Shown here piece by piece: positions 14,522 to 22,119 of a stretch of 33,356 nt of DNA; the first letter of the stretch is position 1, and the number at the start of each line of letters is the position of its first letter. The notes below the pieces were generated by a model, which was given only the letters and a program-made list of their open reading frames with translations, did no database searches and was not told where the DNA came from. A program made the position numbers and the translations under genes. This DNA comes from Acidimicrobiaceae bacterium (lineage in GTDB: Bacteria > Actinomycetota > Acidimicrobiia > Acidimicrobiales > Aldehydirespiratoraceae). The stretch lies in the NCBI GenBank assembly GCA_009837445.1, contig VXTM01000030.1:79661-113016 (forward strand), written 5' to 3'.

Positions 14522-15565
14522 ATGAAGTCCAATTTTGATCCTGCCGAATTCGTCCGACGGATTGGCCTCGATCTCATTCGCGCGTTCGATGACGCTCGTG
14601 AGGCTACAACGCCTGAACTTGTCGGGGACGCGATGGAGCAACCAGTTCGAGAGCGACTTGAACAGATCCTGCCCCGGGGTATCGGTGTTGGCTCAGGTTG
14701 TGTGATAGACACCAAAGGCGGCACAAGCCGCCAGATGGATGTAGTCCTGTACGAGAAAGACCTTTGCCCTGTCTTCTGCATCAATAACAGCCCGGAAACG
14801 ACCTATTACCCTGCCGAAGGGGTATTGGCAGTGGGGGAAGTCAAGAGCGCAATAGGTAAGCGTGAACTAGCTGATTCCTTCCAGAAGATTCGATCTGTGA
14901 AGGCCCTGCAACGGTCCTTTGTGATCATGGACGACGGGATATACGTCGGCAGGAGATACGGTGACCATGGATCGGGTGCTGCCTACGGATTCTACCGCGA
15001 CCACACCAACAAAGGAGACATATTCGGGTTCGTCTTGGCTGAACGAGCTAGCCTTGCTATAACTCTTCCCGATCCATCGAGGACACACAAGTCTGCTCCA
15101 AAGGCAACCCTCTTAGGACATTATGCTGACAACATACAACAGATAGGTGACGATGTGATGTGTCCCGATCTCATCGTGCTTCTCGATGGTACGTTGCTGA
15201 CTCCACAAGCGATTCTTGGTTCTGAACCTGGTACGGAACCCATAACTGAACCATACGTCCCAACTCGCGTCAAGAACTCACTTCCCCATCTGCTCAATCC
15301 ATGCCAAGCAGATTCTCCATTCGGAGAGCTAGTGAAGGAAGTATGGAAGAGGCATCAGGGCGGACTGACGGCACATATACCTTTGGAGCAGTACTTGCAC
15401 TATCAAGCAACAACTGAACCGAGATTGACGTGGGCCGCATTTGCTAATGTCACCGTCTTAGAAGATGCAAGGACAGGTATGAAGGTTGCGCAGCCACGTC
15501 ACCAAGAGACTCCGACAGATCACGTTAGGAATGACTTGGTGCTTCTAGGCAAGAAGGAAGTTTAG
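14522..15565 (+). CDS. DUF6602-like protein, candidate PD-(D/E)XK nuclease
   Basis: A 347-aa protein. Residues 50-115 contain LPRGIGVGSGCVIDTKGGTS, RQMDVVLYE (D73) and VLAVGEVKSAIG (E106, K108), the beta-hairpin D...E-x-K pattern of restriction-endonuclease-like folds; the arrangement is typical of DUF6602. The C-terminal 200 residues have no recognised motif. ATG 14522 is chosen because AGGAG lies 5 nt upstream. The gene is richer in A+T than the surrounding DNA, suggesting transfer. A nuclease role is inferred from the motif; the target is unknown. Confidence 0.65.
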   Translation: MKSNFDPAEFVRRIGLDLIRAFDDAREATTPELVGDAMEQPVRERLEQILPRGIGVGSGCVIDTKGGTSRQMDVVLYEKDLCPVFCINNSPETTYYPAEGVLAVGEVKSAIGKRELADSFQKIRSVKALQRSFVIMDDGIYVGRRYGDHGSGAAYGFYRDHTNKGDIFGFVLAERASLAITLPDPSRTHKSAPKATLLGHYADNIQQIGDDVMCPDLIVLLDGTLLTPQAILGSEPGTEPITEPYVPTRVKNSLPHLLNPCQADSPFGELVKEVWKRHQGGLTAHIPLEQYLHYQATTEPRLTWAAFANVTVLEDARTGMKVAQPRHQETPTDHVRNDLVLLGKKEV

Positions 15566-15616
15566 GATTACTTTGGTCACGGCAGAGCACTCGTAGGCAC
15601 TGTTCAACTGCCGCTG

Positions 15617-16252
15617 TTATGGGCGATACTCTTGTGCAAGTTCGTCAAGTTCAGTTTCTAGTTGCTTGAAGGCAAAATAGAGATCCCGTAGAGAGAGAAG
15701 ACCGCCTCCGACCGTCCCGATGCTGGCGAAGCCATCCTCGATCTCGTCATCGGTGGCTCCCGGAGGCGGGAAGTAGGCGATGATCTCTGTGTCAATGGAA
15801 TCATCGGGCAACTCTAGACCCAAGCGCCCGTACGCGGCCTTGACGCGGGGAGTGTGCTCGTCGGTAAGTCGCCAGTAGAGCACTCGCTCATCCCGGTGCA
15901 CAGCCAGAAGGTTGCGAGCCTCACGCAACTGCTGTCGAAGGCGCCCGTCTGGCGGTAGCTCTCTTGGCTCGTCCATCTTCACCAAGAGTCTTTCGATCCA
16001 CTTCACATGCGAGACCGCATCATCAGCCACACCCACCAGCATGTGGTACTCAGCGTGTTTCAGGCCGTAGTCCTGTGGCGTCGACGAGCCCTTATAGGTG
16101 CCGCGTCGATCAAACTGACGCAGGGTCGCCCAGCAGAAGGATTGGGCGTCATGGATCGTTCCTTGTAGCGCACGCCTCAATCGTGCCTCGTCAGCCGATG
16201 AGATGGCTTTATTGATGAGTTTCCGCTGCTGCTGAAGATCTTGCTTTCGCAT
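15617..16252 (-). CDS. Hypothetical helical protein
   Basis: A 211-aa protein, mostly charged helices (QQQRKLINKAISSADEARLR, KWIERLLVKMDEPRELPPDG), with no membrane segment or known motif. ATG 16252 is selected over a longer frame because TACGCT lies exactly 6 nt upstream (16259-16264, minus strand), giving a leaderless start like its neighbours. It converges with the DUF6602-like gene, with only 51 bp between the stops. Function unknown; it lies inside the defence-type array. Confidence 0.6.
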   Translation of the reverse strand: MRKQDLQQQRKLINKAISSADEARLRRALQGTIHDAQSFCWATLRQFDRRGTYKGSSTPQDYGLKHAEYHMLVGVADDAVSHVKWIERLLVKMDEPRELPPDGRLRQQLREARNLLAVHRDERVLYWRLTDEHTPRVKAAYGRLGLELPDDSIDTEIIAYFPPPGATDDEIEDGFASIGTVGGGLLSLRDLYFAFKQLETELDELAQEYRP

Positions 16253-16258
16253 GGATCG

Positions 16259-16264
16259 AGCGTA
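16259..16264 (-). promoter_or_regulatory. -10 box TACGCT
   Basis: TACGCT on the minus strand, followed by CGATCC and the ATG at 16252. A leaderless transcript is expected. Confidence 0.5.
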
Positions 16265-16311
16265 TCGATGAAGCTCGACTGGCTTCTCTTGTAGCCGCGC
16301 CCACCGCACAC

Positions 16312-16420
16312 GAAAGCCCCCGACCCTCCCGGCCATCTAGTAGGTGCGCGGCCATACCCGCAACGTTCATGGCAGCGCCCCAGCACCACAGCATCCTCCC
16401 GAAGCCGCTGAGCGGCTCGG
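16312..16420. repeat. Intergenic spacer element, long type (copy E)
   Basis: Related to 13666-13772 (shared CTAGTAGGT.CGCGGCCATACCCGC). It contains its own inverted repeats: GTGC..GCGC..GCCAT arms around a loop, a perfect AGCCGCT-g-AGCGGCT (16403-16417) and GGAGC-tt-GCTCC just after. It begins 60 bp upstream of a minus-strand gene start, so it is not simply that gene's terminator. Confidence 0.55.
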
Positions 16421-16716
16421 AGCTTGCTCCCCCTGACGGCCGCAGCTACGGTGCTCGCAGCCACAGAACGCGGGATGTAGCCAATCCCGTCCATACGACT
16501 GGAACCACCGCGGGTGGGCCTCGCCGAGGCTCCCTCCGGCCGGTCGTAGGCGTTCTGTGGCTAGAAGGCCCAAACCCGCACCGGGGGGAGCCACCTATGC
16601 CGGAGAAGCCTGTAGGCCACGCCTCCGGCACCGCGTTGCACGCCGCTATGTGCACTCCTACTCCGAGTCGCGGCTGGGCCAGCCCCTTGAGTGCTACGAC
16701 ATGAGAGGAGCCGGAC
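16421..16716. other. Non-coding upstream region of the lipoprotein gene
   Basis: No gene recognised. Contains CCTGTAGGCCACGC near 16610, a 14-bp block also present in the spacer elements at 18287 and (13 bp) 19318. Just before the lipoprotein gene, TACGAC and a GAGAGGAG ribosome binding site are visible. Confidence 0.35.
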
Positions 16717-17361
16717 ATGCGCGCCGACTCACGCGATGACCACCCAGCCCACGATAAGGCTCAGACCAAGAGCGGGCATCTCGCCAGGGTGCTGGCCCTG
16801 GCAGCGCTGCTCAGCCTGCTCAGCGCCTGCGGTGGTGACAATGGCGGTGACGACCCAGCCAAGAGCCTGTCCAGCGCAGCGACCGAGATAGCGGACGACC
16901 TCAACGAAGCCGCCGTCGATGTCGGAGATCCCACCCTCGACGACCTGGCTGACGAGGTGATCGACAACGCACGACAACTGGCACGTGTCGCTGAGCCTGA
17001 CTACGACGACCTGGGGGACTTGGATGAGACAACCGATGCGGTCTGGAGTGTGAATGCCGCAATCGAGCGCTACATGGATCGGGCGGCGACGGTAGCCGAG
17101 GGCGCTGCTTCCGAAGCACGAGCTGAAGCGGCGCTGGGCGCTGTGGAGCGCGCGGCCTCATGGTCCGGAGCGAACGCGGCTTACCACGTCGCTCGCGCCG
17201 AAGCCGCTGTCGCGGGATTTGGTGATGCCGCTGCTCGCAGGGATGCCAGCGACGCGCTCGCAGAGGCCAGCAACAACCGCGACGATGCCCAAGCGGACCT
17301 CGACCGCGCCGGTGAGGACTGGAACTACTTCTACGACCTGATCGTCTGGCGGGACGGTTAG
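16717..17361 (+). CDS. Secreted lipoprotein, Ala/Asp-rich helical
   Basis: A 214-aa protein. An N-terminal signal (ARVLALAALLSLLSAC) ends in lipobox LLSAC with Cys38, so it should be lipid-anchored outside the membrane. The mature part is acidic and helical (DDLADEVIDNARQLARVAEP, EASNNRDDAQADLDRAGEDW), likely a coiled coil, with no enzymatic motif. GAGAGGAG lies 6-7 nt upstream of the ATG. It is a single-gene module between two spacer elements, and is unusual among the mostly intracellular defence-type genes around it. Confidence 0.7.
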   Translation: MRADSRDDHPAHDKAQTKSGHLARVLALAALLSLLSACGGDNGGDDPAKSLSSAATEIADDLNEAAVDVGDPTLDDLADEVIDNARQLARVAEPDYDDLGDLDETTDAVWSVNAAIERYMDRAATVAEGAASEARAEAALGAVERAASWSGANAAYHVARAEAAVAGFGDAAARRDASDALAEASNNRDDAQADLDRAGEDWNYFYDLIVWRDG

Positions 17362-17382
17362 CGGCCAGGGAGCCTTCACTGA

Positions 17383-17442
17383 CCTCCGCGGCCACGTTCG
17401 GGCGCTGTGGGCACTCCCTCTCCTTGGTAGCCGACGCGGAGG
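17383..17442. repeat. Intergenic spacer element, short type (copy C), hairpin
   Basis: CCTCCGCG (17383-17390) pairs perfectly with CGCGGAGG (17435-17442). Inside is GGGCGCTGTGGGC, also found in variant form in the elements at 18248 and 19282. It sits exactly between two convergent stops (17361 and 17444), where a bidirectional terminator would be expected. Confidence 0.55.
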
Positions 17443-17443
17443 C

Positions 17444-17773
17444 TCAGGAGCTAGGAGAACTACCGTTCGTCGACGGCGGGCTGGAGGTATCGACCGCGAG
17501 ACTCGGCCGCTTGAACTTCTGAATCCCGGACTCGCGCAGCTCCACCCAGAGTTGCTTCTCGCCCTGGCTGTTGCTCACCAGGGCGACGGTCGCGGTTGCC
17601 GCATCTTCGGTCACCGCCTTACCAACTAGACAGTCGAGTACCGTGAGCCAATCTCTGTCTGTCACCCACCAGCATTGTCTCTCTGGTGGGTCCAGCGGGT
17701 AATGCTCTGCCCATAAGGCTGCGTGCTGGTTCGGGGTCAAGTTGGCGTGTGGAATGGGCGAACGTGTAGACAT
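17444..17773 (-). CDS. Hypothetical protein, downstream part of a two-ORF module
   Basis: A 109-aa protein: LTPNQHAALWAEHYPLDPPE, WWVTDRDWLTVLDCLVGKA, then a Ser/Pro-rich tail. It has good coding character but no recognised family. Its start lies about 155 bp inside the upstream ORF (17619-18032) in another frame, an overlap too long for two ordinary genes. Either the upstream protein really ends near 17770 in a disrupted gene, or the two were one gene broken by an indel. Confidence 0.5.
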   Translation of the reverse strand: MSTRSPIPHANLTPNQHAALWAEHYPLDPPERQCWWVTDRDWLTVLDCLVGKAVTEDAATATVALVSNSQGEKQLWVELRESGIQKFKRPSLAVDTSSPPSTNGSSPSS

Positions 17774-18032
17774 CGCGAATCACGACGTCCGCGACGGTGA
17801 TACCGCAGGGCCACTCGACCTTGTCGTCTGGCTTGCCGAGGTTGAGCCACGTGGCGGTGAGGTGATCCCACCACAACTCGCGGGTGTGCAGTTCGCACTC
17901 GCTGATGCCACGCTCGCTGGCCCACGCGTACGCGCCGAGCATCATCCGGTTCCAGTTCTCCTCCATCGCGAAGCGACATTGTCGGAGGATGGCCTGCCGG
18001 ATATCCATGTCCTTCTCTCGTTGACTGCGCAT
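17619..18032 (-). CDS. Hypothetical protein, upstream part of a two-ORF module (possible frameshift)
   Basis: 137 residues from ATG 18032, which has GAAAGG 8 nt upstream and TACACG above it. The first 90 residues look real (MDIRQAILRQCRFAMEENW, TRELWWDHLTATWLNLG); the last 45 are Arg/Pro-rich and overlap the better-supported frame of 17444-17773. The most economical reading is one gene with a frameshift near 17770. No family recognised. Confidence 0.45.
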   Translation of the reverse strand: MRSQREKDMDIRQAILRQCRFAMEENWNRMMLGAYAWASERGISECELHTRELWWDHLTATWLNLGKPDDKVEWPCGITVADVVIRDVYTFAHSTRQLDPEPARSLMGRALPAGPTRETMLVGDRQRLAHGTRLSSW

Positions 18033-18247
18033 GATGTTTGCCTTTCGTGTAGTCGAGCCGAAGGCAACCACCAGTCCTCTGGCAGACAACCGCCCGCCAA
18101 CCTCACCGCCCTCGCTCAGACGCGACAGAATCTGCAAGGCCCGACGTCAGACCCCATATTTCGAGCGCCTCGACCAGCCCTTGGCTGCCGTCGGCACCAC
18201 CCTCCACGGGCCTCCAGAAGACACCCGAAGTTGCGCTCCGCGGCCAC

Positions 18248-18312
18248 GGCTAGGCGCTGTGTGCCTTCCCCGGCGGAGCTGCGGCCTGTAGGCCACGCGG
18301 CCACCTAGAGCC
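18248..18312. repeat. Intergenic spacer element, short type (copy A), long imperfect palindrome
   Basis: The left arm GGCTAGGCGCTGTGTGCCT pairs, with small bulges, with the right arm TAGGCCACG...CCTAGAGCC over about 20 positions, around a loop of about 22 nt. It lies between the start of one minus-strand module and the stop of the next. CCTGTAGGCCACG is shared with the elements at 16.6 and 19.3 kb. Confidence 0.6.
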
Positions 18313-18356
18313 GACAGAAAGGCCGTGGGCAGTCCATCGTGGTTCTCGCACAGGGA

Positions 18357-19187
18357 TCACAGGTCGGGCCACATCTCGTACCATTGGCGCACCCGCCAGC
18401 GGTCGTGGTGCTTGACAGGGGGTTCGCTGCGGTCTGGGTTGTACTCGAACTCCACGGTGCGCGTCTGAGCGGGCAGGGTCGCCTGCAGCGGGTCGAGGTC
18501 GAAGTCACGCCCGACATATTCGGCCATCTCCTCCAGCAGGAACCCGACCCGCTGGCGGGTGGGGACGCTGTAGAGCATCGCCACAGAAGCCAGCGCCTCG
18601 GGGTCGAGCACCGGTGCAAAATGCCGGCCGGGATCAAGCAACTCGCAGGCGACGGTCACCTTGGCATCGTGTCCGCGGAACGGATGCAACGCGAACAAGT
18701 CCAGCACCGCCACCTCCGCTGTCGAGACCGTCAGCGGACACAACCGGCCAGACCAACTCCTGACGTGCATATCGACCGTCGGGAACGCCTCGATGTCGGG
18801 TCTGTGAAACATCTCGATGCGTGCCAGCCCGCGGATGGCTCGGCTGGCGAGGTGACCGTCGGTGGCGTAGTGCCCCACCATCAGCGCCTGATGCGAAGCG
18901 CCGTGACAGGCTGCAGCCGACAGCCCGGCCATGTGGTAGCGGTGACCGAGGTGTCGCATCATCGGCTCCATGAACGCCCGCGGATCAATACCACCACCCA
19001 CCGCGGGAACCCAGCCGTACCGAGTCACACAAACCATCTCTCGCGCCTGCCGCGCGCCGCGTAGACGATGTGGTACCTCCGCAGGGCGACACCCGATCCA
19101 TCTACCGATCTGCACGGCGCTGGCGAACTCGATGCCCTGTTCAACCATCATGTCCCGCAGATCCCGTGGAGCTACAGAATTCACCAT
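18357..19187 (-). CDS. AbiEi-family antitoxin, without adjacent AbiEii toxin
   Basis: A 276-aa protein. The N-terminus carries a winged-helix-like region (ASAVQIGRWIGCRPAEVPHR), followed by the AbiEi core AGLSAAACHGASHQALMVGH, IEMFHRPDIEAFPT, VSTAEVAVLDLFALHPFRGH and RQRVGFLLEEMAEYVGRDFD. AbiEi proteins neutralise the AbiEii nucleotidyltransferase toxin and repress their own operon. Downstream there is only 45 bp before a spacer element, and no toxin, so the gene is an orphan. ATG 19187 is used; GTAGAT lies 7 nt upstream. A complete AbiE pair occurs 7 kb away (25250-26921) but is a different subtype. Confidence 0.75.
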   Translation of the reverse strand: MVNSVAPRDLRDMMVEQGIEFASAVQIGRWIGCRPAEVPHRLRGARQAREMVCVTRYGWVPAVGGGIDPRAFMEPMMRHLGHRYHMAGLSAAACHGASHQALMVGHYATDGHLASRAIRGLARIEMFHRPDIEAFPTVDMHVRSWSGRLCPLTVSTAEVAVLDLFALHPFRGHDAKVTVACELLDPGRHFAPVLDPEALASVAMLYSVPTRQRVGFLLEEMAEYVGRDFDLDPLQATLPAQTRTVEFEYNPDRSEPPVKHHDRWRVRQWYEMWPDL

Positions 19188-19281
19188 GCCACTGATCTAC
19201 CAAACTAACTACAGAATTGTTGGCGAAGCACGGTCGCGGTCCGTGGAGCGACCAGAGAAAAAAGCCCTACGCGGCCAACAT

Positions 19282-19340
19282 CTAGGCGCTATGGGCCTAC
19301 CCCGGCATGGCGGCGACCTGTAGGCCACGTAGCCATCTAG
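19282..19340. repeat. Intergenic spacer element, short type (copy B), long imperfect palindrome
   Basis: GGCCTA (19294-19299) pairs perfectly with TAGGCC (19321-19326), and the outer arms CTAGGCGCTA (19282-19291) and TAGCCATCTAG (19330-19340) pair with one bulge. Central GGCATGGCGGCGACCT matches the reverse of the long-type copies at 13.7 and 16.3 kb. It lies between the divergent starts of the AbiEi and AbiTii genes, so a simple terminator role does not fit well. Confidence 0.6.
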
Positions 19341-19455
19341 AGCGCACACGCGGCCATCGGGGACCAATACGGCGGCTACTGATAGCCGACGTCCGCGTGG
19401 CAACGTCGCTCTACGCTGTAGCGACCCGATCCCTCGTGCATCCGGCACGCTCCCA

Positions 19456-19461
19456 TACGGT
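19456..19461 (+). promoter_or_regulatory. -10 box TACGGT for the AbiTii gene
   Basis: TACGGTCTTG resembles TACGATCCTG at 11247 and 14473 and TACGCTTCTG at 13865. It lies 11 nt before the ATG. Confidence 0.4.
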
Positions 19462-19472
19462 CTTGCCCCATC

Positions 19473-20249
19473 ATGAGTCAAGCGCAATCAGTTGCCGAAC
19501 TGCTGAAACGTATCGAAGACAAGGCACTCGACGGGGATGTCGTCCAAGCCCTGCTGTTGTGCCAGCAACTTGCCGGACACGCGGGCAGCGAGCCACTGCG
19601 TGCCTGGGCAGAGAAGGAACTGAACGGATGGACGCCGGACGAGGAACTGCCTGACTACCGGATGCTCAAGGGTGCATTGGTCGGGCACGGCTCCCTGCCA
19701 GGAAGTCGTGTACAGCTCCCCATCCCGCCTGACTTCTTGGGTGATGAGGTGCTAGAAGCCAGGGCTAGGAGTGTTCCGGTCAGAGACTCGATATCTGCTG
19801 TGCAGCAGACCGCTCGACGGGAGAGCGTCACGCTCATGCCGAACAATTCTGCGCTACTGGCTCAACTCGTGAACAAGGTCAACGCAGGCTCAGTGGACTT
19901 CGACCAGATCCACCTTCAGTGCCCAGGTGCCGCCTACGAGGGAATCGTAACTGGCGTCAGGTCGAAGCTGATGAGCTTGGTGGCGGAGCTTCGTAACTCG
20001 CTTCCCGCCGAAGCTGCGCTCGATGACAGGCGAGTCAAGGCAGCAGTATCAAGGGCTGCCGACAACCTGGTCGTAGTTGCCGGTGACCATAACGCCGTCA
20101 CCGTGGGCGACAAGAGCCGGGCGATAGGCGACAATCGACGCTGGTCCGTCCGACGGCACGGAGTCCCGGCAGCCATCGGTACTGGCCTTGCCGCGGTAGT
20201 CACGTTCATTCTCGAACTACTCCGGAGGGGTTCGATTTGGCCGTTCTGA
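19473..20249 (+). CDS. AbiTii-domain protein with C-terminal membrane anchor
   Basis: A 258-aa protein. Residues 1-75 follow the AbiTii pattern: a start helix, QALLLCQQLAGHAGSEPLRA, WAEKELNGWTPDEELPDYR. The AbiT system of lactococci blocks phage growth late in infection; how AbiTii proteins act is not known. A middle region of mixed helices is followed by VVVAGDHNAVTVGD, a short beta-rich repeat, and a hydrophobic helix (AAIGTGLAAVVTFILELL) at the C-terminus. It stands alone between two spacer elements, so it is not paired with an AbiTi gene here. Confidence 0.7.
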   Translation: MSQAQSVAELLKRIEDKALDGDVVQALLLCQQLAGHAGSEPLRAWAEKELNGWTPDEELPDYRMLKGALVGHGSLPGSRVQLPIPPDFLGDEVLEARARSVPVRDSISAVQQTARRESVTLMPNNSALLAQLVNKVNAGSVDFDQIHLQCPGAAYEGIVTGVRSKLMSLVAELRNSLPAEAALDDRRVKAAVSRAADNLVVVAGDHNAVTVGDKSRAIGDNRRWSVRRHGVPAAIGTGLAAVVTFILELLRRGSIWPF

Positions 20250-20258
20250 CGATCAGGA

Positions 20259-20309
20259 CTAGAGCCACAGACCCGCCAGCCGCGGCGCTCCCCACTCGCT
20301 AGTGGCCAA
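20259..20309. repeat. Possible spacer element (copy G)
   Basis: CTAGAGCCAC at 20259 and GCTAGTGGC at 20299 form imperfect arms; GCCAC (20264-20268) pairs exactly with GTGGC (20302-20306). Its reverse complement resembles the 18.2 and 19.3 kb elements, but less clearly than those resemble each other. It follows the AbiTii stop by 10 bp. Confidence 0.35.
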
Positions 20310-20757
20310 CCATCTTCCTCACGGCCGCGACACCGCCCTTTGCCCAATTCCGCGTTCTGAAGGCGCGAGCCTGCCGCCGCCGAACCCGCAGCTCAAGGCA
20401 GGTTTCAGCATCTTCACCGCTGCCCGCGGCCCGTTCAGAATTAGGCAACCAGCAGGAACTTCTTAGGCAACGTTTGCGGAGGGGGCGGCAAAGGACGGGG
20501 TCAAGACAACTGACGAAGGCACCACAGCGCCAGCCACCACAGCACCACGACCCGCGTCGCGCTGCGCAACACCAGAGGCGACCTCCAAGCCCCCACCACG
20601 GTCGGCCTTCTGTGGCGGACCCTCGTCATCGGACATGGGGCCCAGATCCAAGCGCCGAAGTCCGCGGTGGTTGGTGGCACCCACGGATCCCGAAACCGAG
20701 GGTCTCGAACTGTCCGGCCCATGGACCTGTTCGAGGCGGTCTGGGTCGTCGAGGGGA
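20310..20757. other. Intergenic region, no firm gene
   Basis: A direct repeat TTAGGCAAC occurs at about 20442 and 20464. A 57-aa minus-strand frame from ATG 20636 to 20463 (MSDDEGPPQKADRGGGLEV) is possible but has no ribosome binding site or known match. Nothing else was recognised. Confidence 0.35.
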
Positions 20758-21660
20758 CTACTCTGTCGAGGCTTTGCGGCGCAGCCGCTTCAGGTCTCGT
20801 GTGATCCAGTCGTTGACCTGGTGCCGGCCGTGGAGGCGGGCGATCTTGTCGGAGGCGTACTCAACGACGCCGATCGCGGCCGCGGTGAGGGCCTCGGCGC
20901 TTTCGGCGGTGGCGATCTTGTCGGCCTCGGGCATCATCCGCCACCACCGGTGCTCGTTGCCGAAGGCGCGGCGGCTGGCCCGCCACATGGTCACGTCGTC
21001 GAAGGTCACCCGGTCACCGAAGCGCGCTCTCACCGTGGTCTGGTCCTCGCCGGGGAGGTGGGCCACCACGGTGGCGATGTCACGGGAATACAGGGCCCGC
21101 GCGTCGGTCTGCGTCGCCGCTCCGAGCGCCCGCAGCGCTTCTGCGATGACGGCCGCGGCGCCCTCCGACTGCGTGCAGTGGCGCCAGGGGTCGTCGTGTT
21201 GTTGGCTGCGAGGGCTGATGACGCCGAGGCGCCGGTGTACTTCCTCGAGGTGGCGGTAGGCGGCCTCGATGTCGGTGTCGGGCAGGGCCTGGGGCTTGTC
21301 CCAGACCACGGCCCTGTCGTCTCCTTGGCCCGCCGCCACAACCACCAGGTCGTCTCGGATCGCCGCCGCGAACGACGAGGCCATCTTGTTCTGCGCCGCC
21401 CACTCAGCCACGTCGGTGACCCAGACTGTGACGTAGTGTCCGCAGGCGTCGCCGGCCATGTCCATCAGGTCAAGCCGCAACTGCCAGCGGTTCTTGTAGT
21501 CCACGTCGTCGAAGATGGCCACCAGGTCGATGTCGCTGACCGGATCGGCGCCGCCGGCCACAACCGAGCCGTAGGCCAGCACCTCGCGGGCTCCGGCAGC
21601 GGTGAGGGCCCGGCCGGCTGTTCGGGCGTCCTCGAGGGTGGGAGCGGCTATCTCGGTCAC
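20758..21660 (-). CDS. Nucleotidyltransferase with helical (HEPN-like) C-terminal domain
   Basis: A 300-aa protein. GSVVAGGADPVSDIDLVAIF (residues 31-50) is the G-S...D-x-D signature of the minimal nucleotidyltransferase fold. The rest is helical (TDIEAAYRHLEEVHRRLGV, ESAEALTAAAIGVVEYASDK, ARLHGRHQVNDWITRDLKRL), resembling a HEPN-type domain. In MNT/HEPN TA systems the two domains are usually separate proteins, with the nucleotidyltransferase modifying and silencing the HEPN ribonuclease; here they appear fused. The HEPN R-x-x-x-x-H motif is not obvious, so the second domain is tentative. Confidence 0.7.
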   Translation of the reverse strand: MTEIAAPTLEDARTAGRALTAAGAREVLAYGSVVAGGADPVSDIDLVAIFDDVDYKNRWQLRLDLMDMAGDACGHYVTVWVTDVAEWAAQNKMASSFAAAIRDDLVVVAAGQGDDRAVVWDKPQALPDTDIEAAYRHLEEVHRRLGVISPRSQQHDDPWRHCTQSEGAAAVIAEALRALGAATQTDARALYSRDIATVVAHLPGEDQTTVRARFGDRVTFDDVTMWRASRRAFGNEHRWWRMMPEADKIATAESAEALTAAAIGVVEYASDKIARLHGRHQVNDWITRDLKRLRRKASTE

Positions 21661-21827
21661 GGCGTCAGGCCCCGCTGCTGCAGCGTTTCTAGAGTCCTAG
21701 GTCTTCGCGCGGTTCGGCTATCGGGTCGTAACTCGTGGCGTGTTCTCAGTTGTGCAGGGATCATCGACTGCGCAGCGATCAGCGACGCAGGCGGCATCGT
21801 CGCCGGTAACAGGGCGAGGCGCTGCGG

Positions 21828-22040
21828 TCATTGGTGATCACCGTACAACGGTTGCGCGCGCCGCCACAGCAGGACCCGCCGGTATGGCCGGCCTGAGTGA
21901 ACATGGCCATCGTCGGCGTCGCAGTAGGTGCAGAGCGGCTCGCACCAGATGGTGTGCCAGCACACGTCTGGGCAACGGCGGGTACCGCGGCCTTTCTCGG
22001 GGCAGTCCTGATCGGATTGAGTCGTTGGCTTCTGCTTGGT
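21828..22040 (-). pseudogene. Cys-rich frame downstream of the MNT gene, probably displaced by a frameshift
   Basis: This minus-strand frame reads QDCPEKGRGTRRCPDVCWHT, then CEPLCTYCDADDGHVH, ending at TGA 21828. Seven cysteines plus histidines in about 40 residues look like a zinc-binding domain and not like a chance frame. It has no start of its own: the preceding sequence is in the frame that starts at 22119. A single indel near 22020 would join the two into a protein of about 95 residues. Confidence 0.35.
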
Positions 22041-22119
22041 CGACGAGTTGGCCGATCATGGTGAGGGTGTCCTCGGTTCGGGCGGGCATCACCGCTGTCT
22101 CCCCCGCGGGGGTGCTCAC
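21838..22119 (-). CDS. Partner ORF of the MNT nucleotidyltransferase (C-terminus probably frameshifted)
   Basis: The GTG start at 22119 overlaps the stop of the MNT gene (GTGA), so the two are coupled. The first 32 residues look real (MPARTEDTLTMIGQLVDQAE); after about residue 33 the frame turns Arg/Pro-rich, while the next frame gives the Cys-rich sequence listed at 21828-22040. The usual partner of an MNT protein is a HEPN (HepT) protein; the first helix is compatible, but the Cys-rich continuation is not typical of HepT. Confidence 0.35.
   Translation of the reverse strand: MSTPAGETAVMPARTEDTLTMIGQLVDQAEANDSIRSGLPRERPRYPPLPRRVLAHHLVRAALHLLRRRRWPCSLRPAIPAGPAVAARATVVR

Noticed and set aside
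13666..20309. Classical integron cassette array
   Set aside because: No integron integrase in the window and no clear RYYYAAC/GTTRRRY core sites; kept only as an analogy.
20501..20722. Minus-strand 73-aa frame with hydrophobic end (LWWLALWCLRQLS)
   Set aside because: No ribosome binding site and overlaps another equally weak frame; not supported as a gene.
20635..21837. Long plus-strand open frame opposite the nucleotidyltransferase
   Set aside because: Gly/Val/Arg-rich without motifs; the minus strand carries the nucleotidyltransferase signature.
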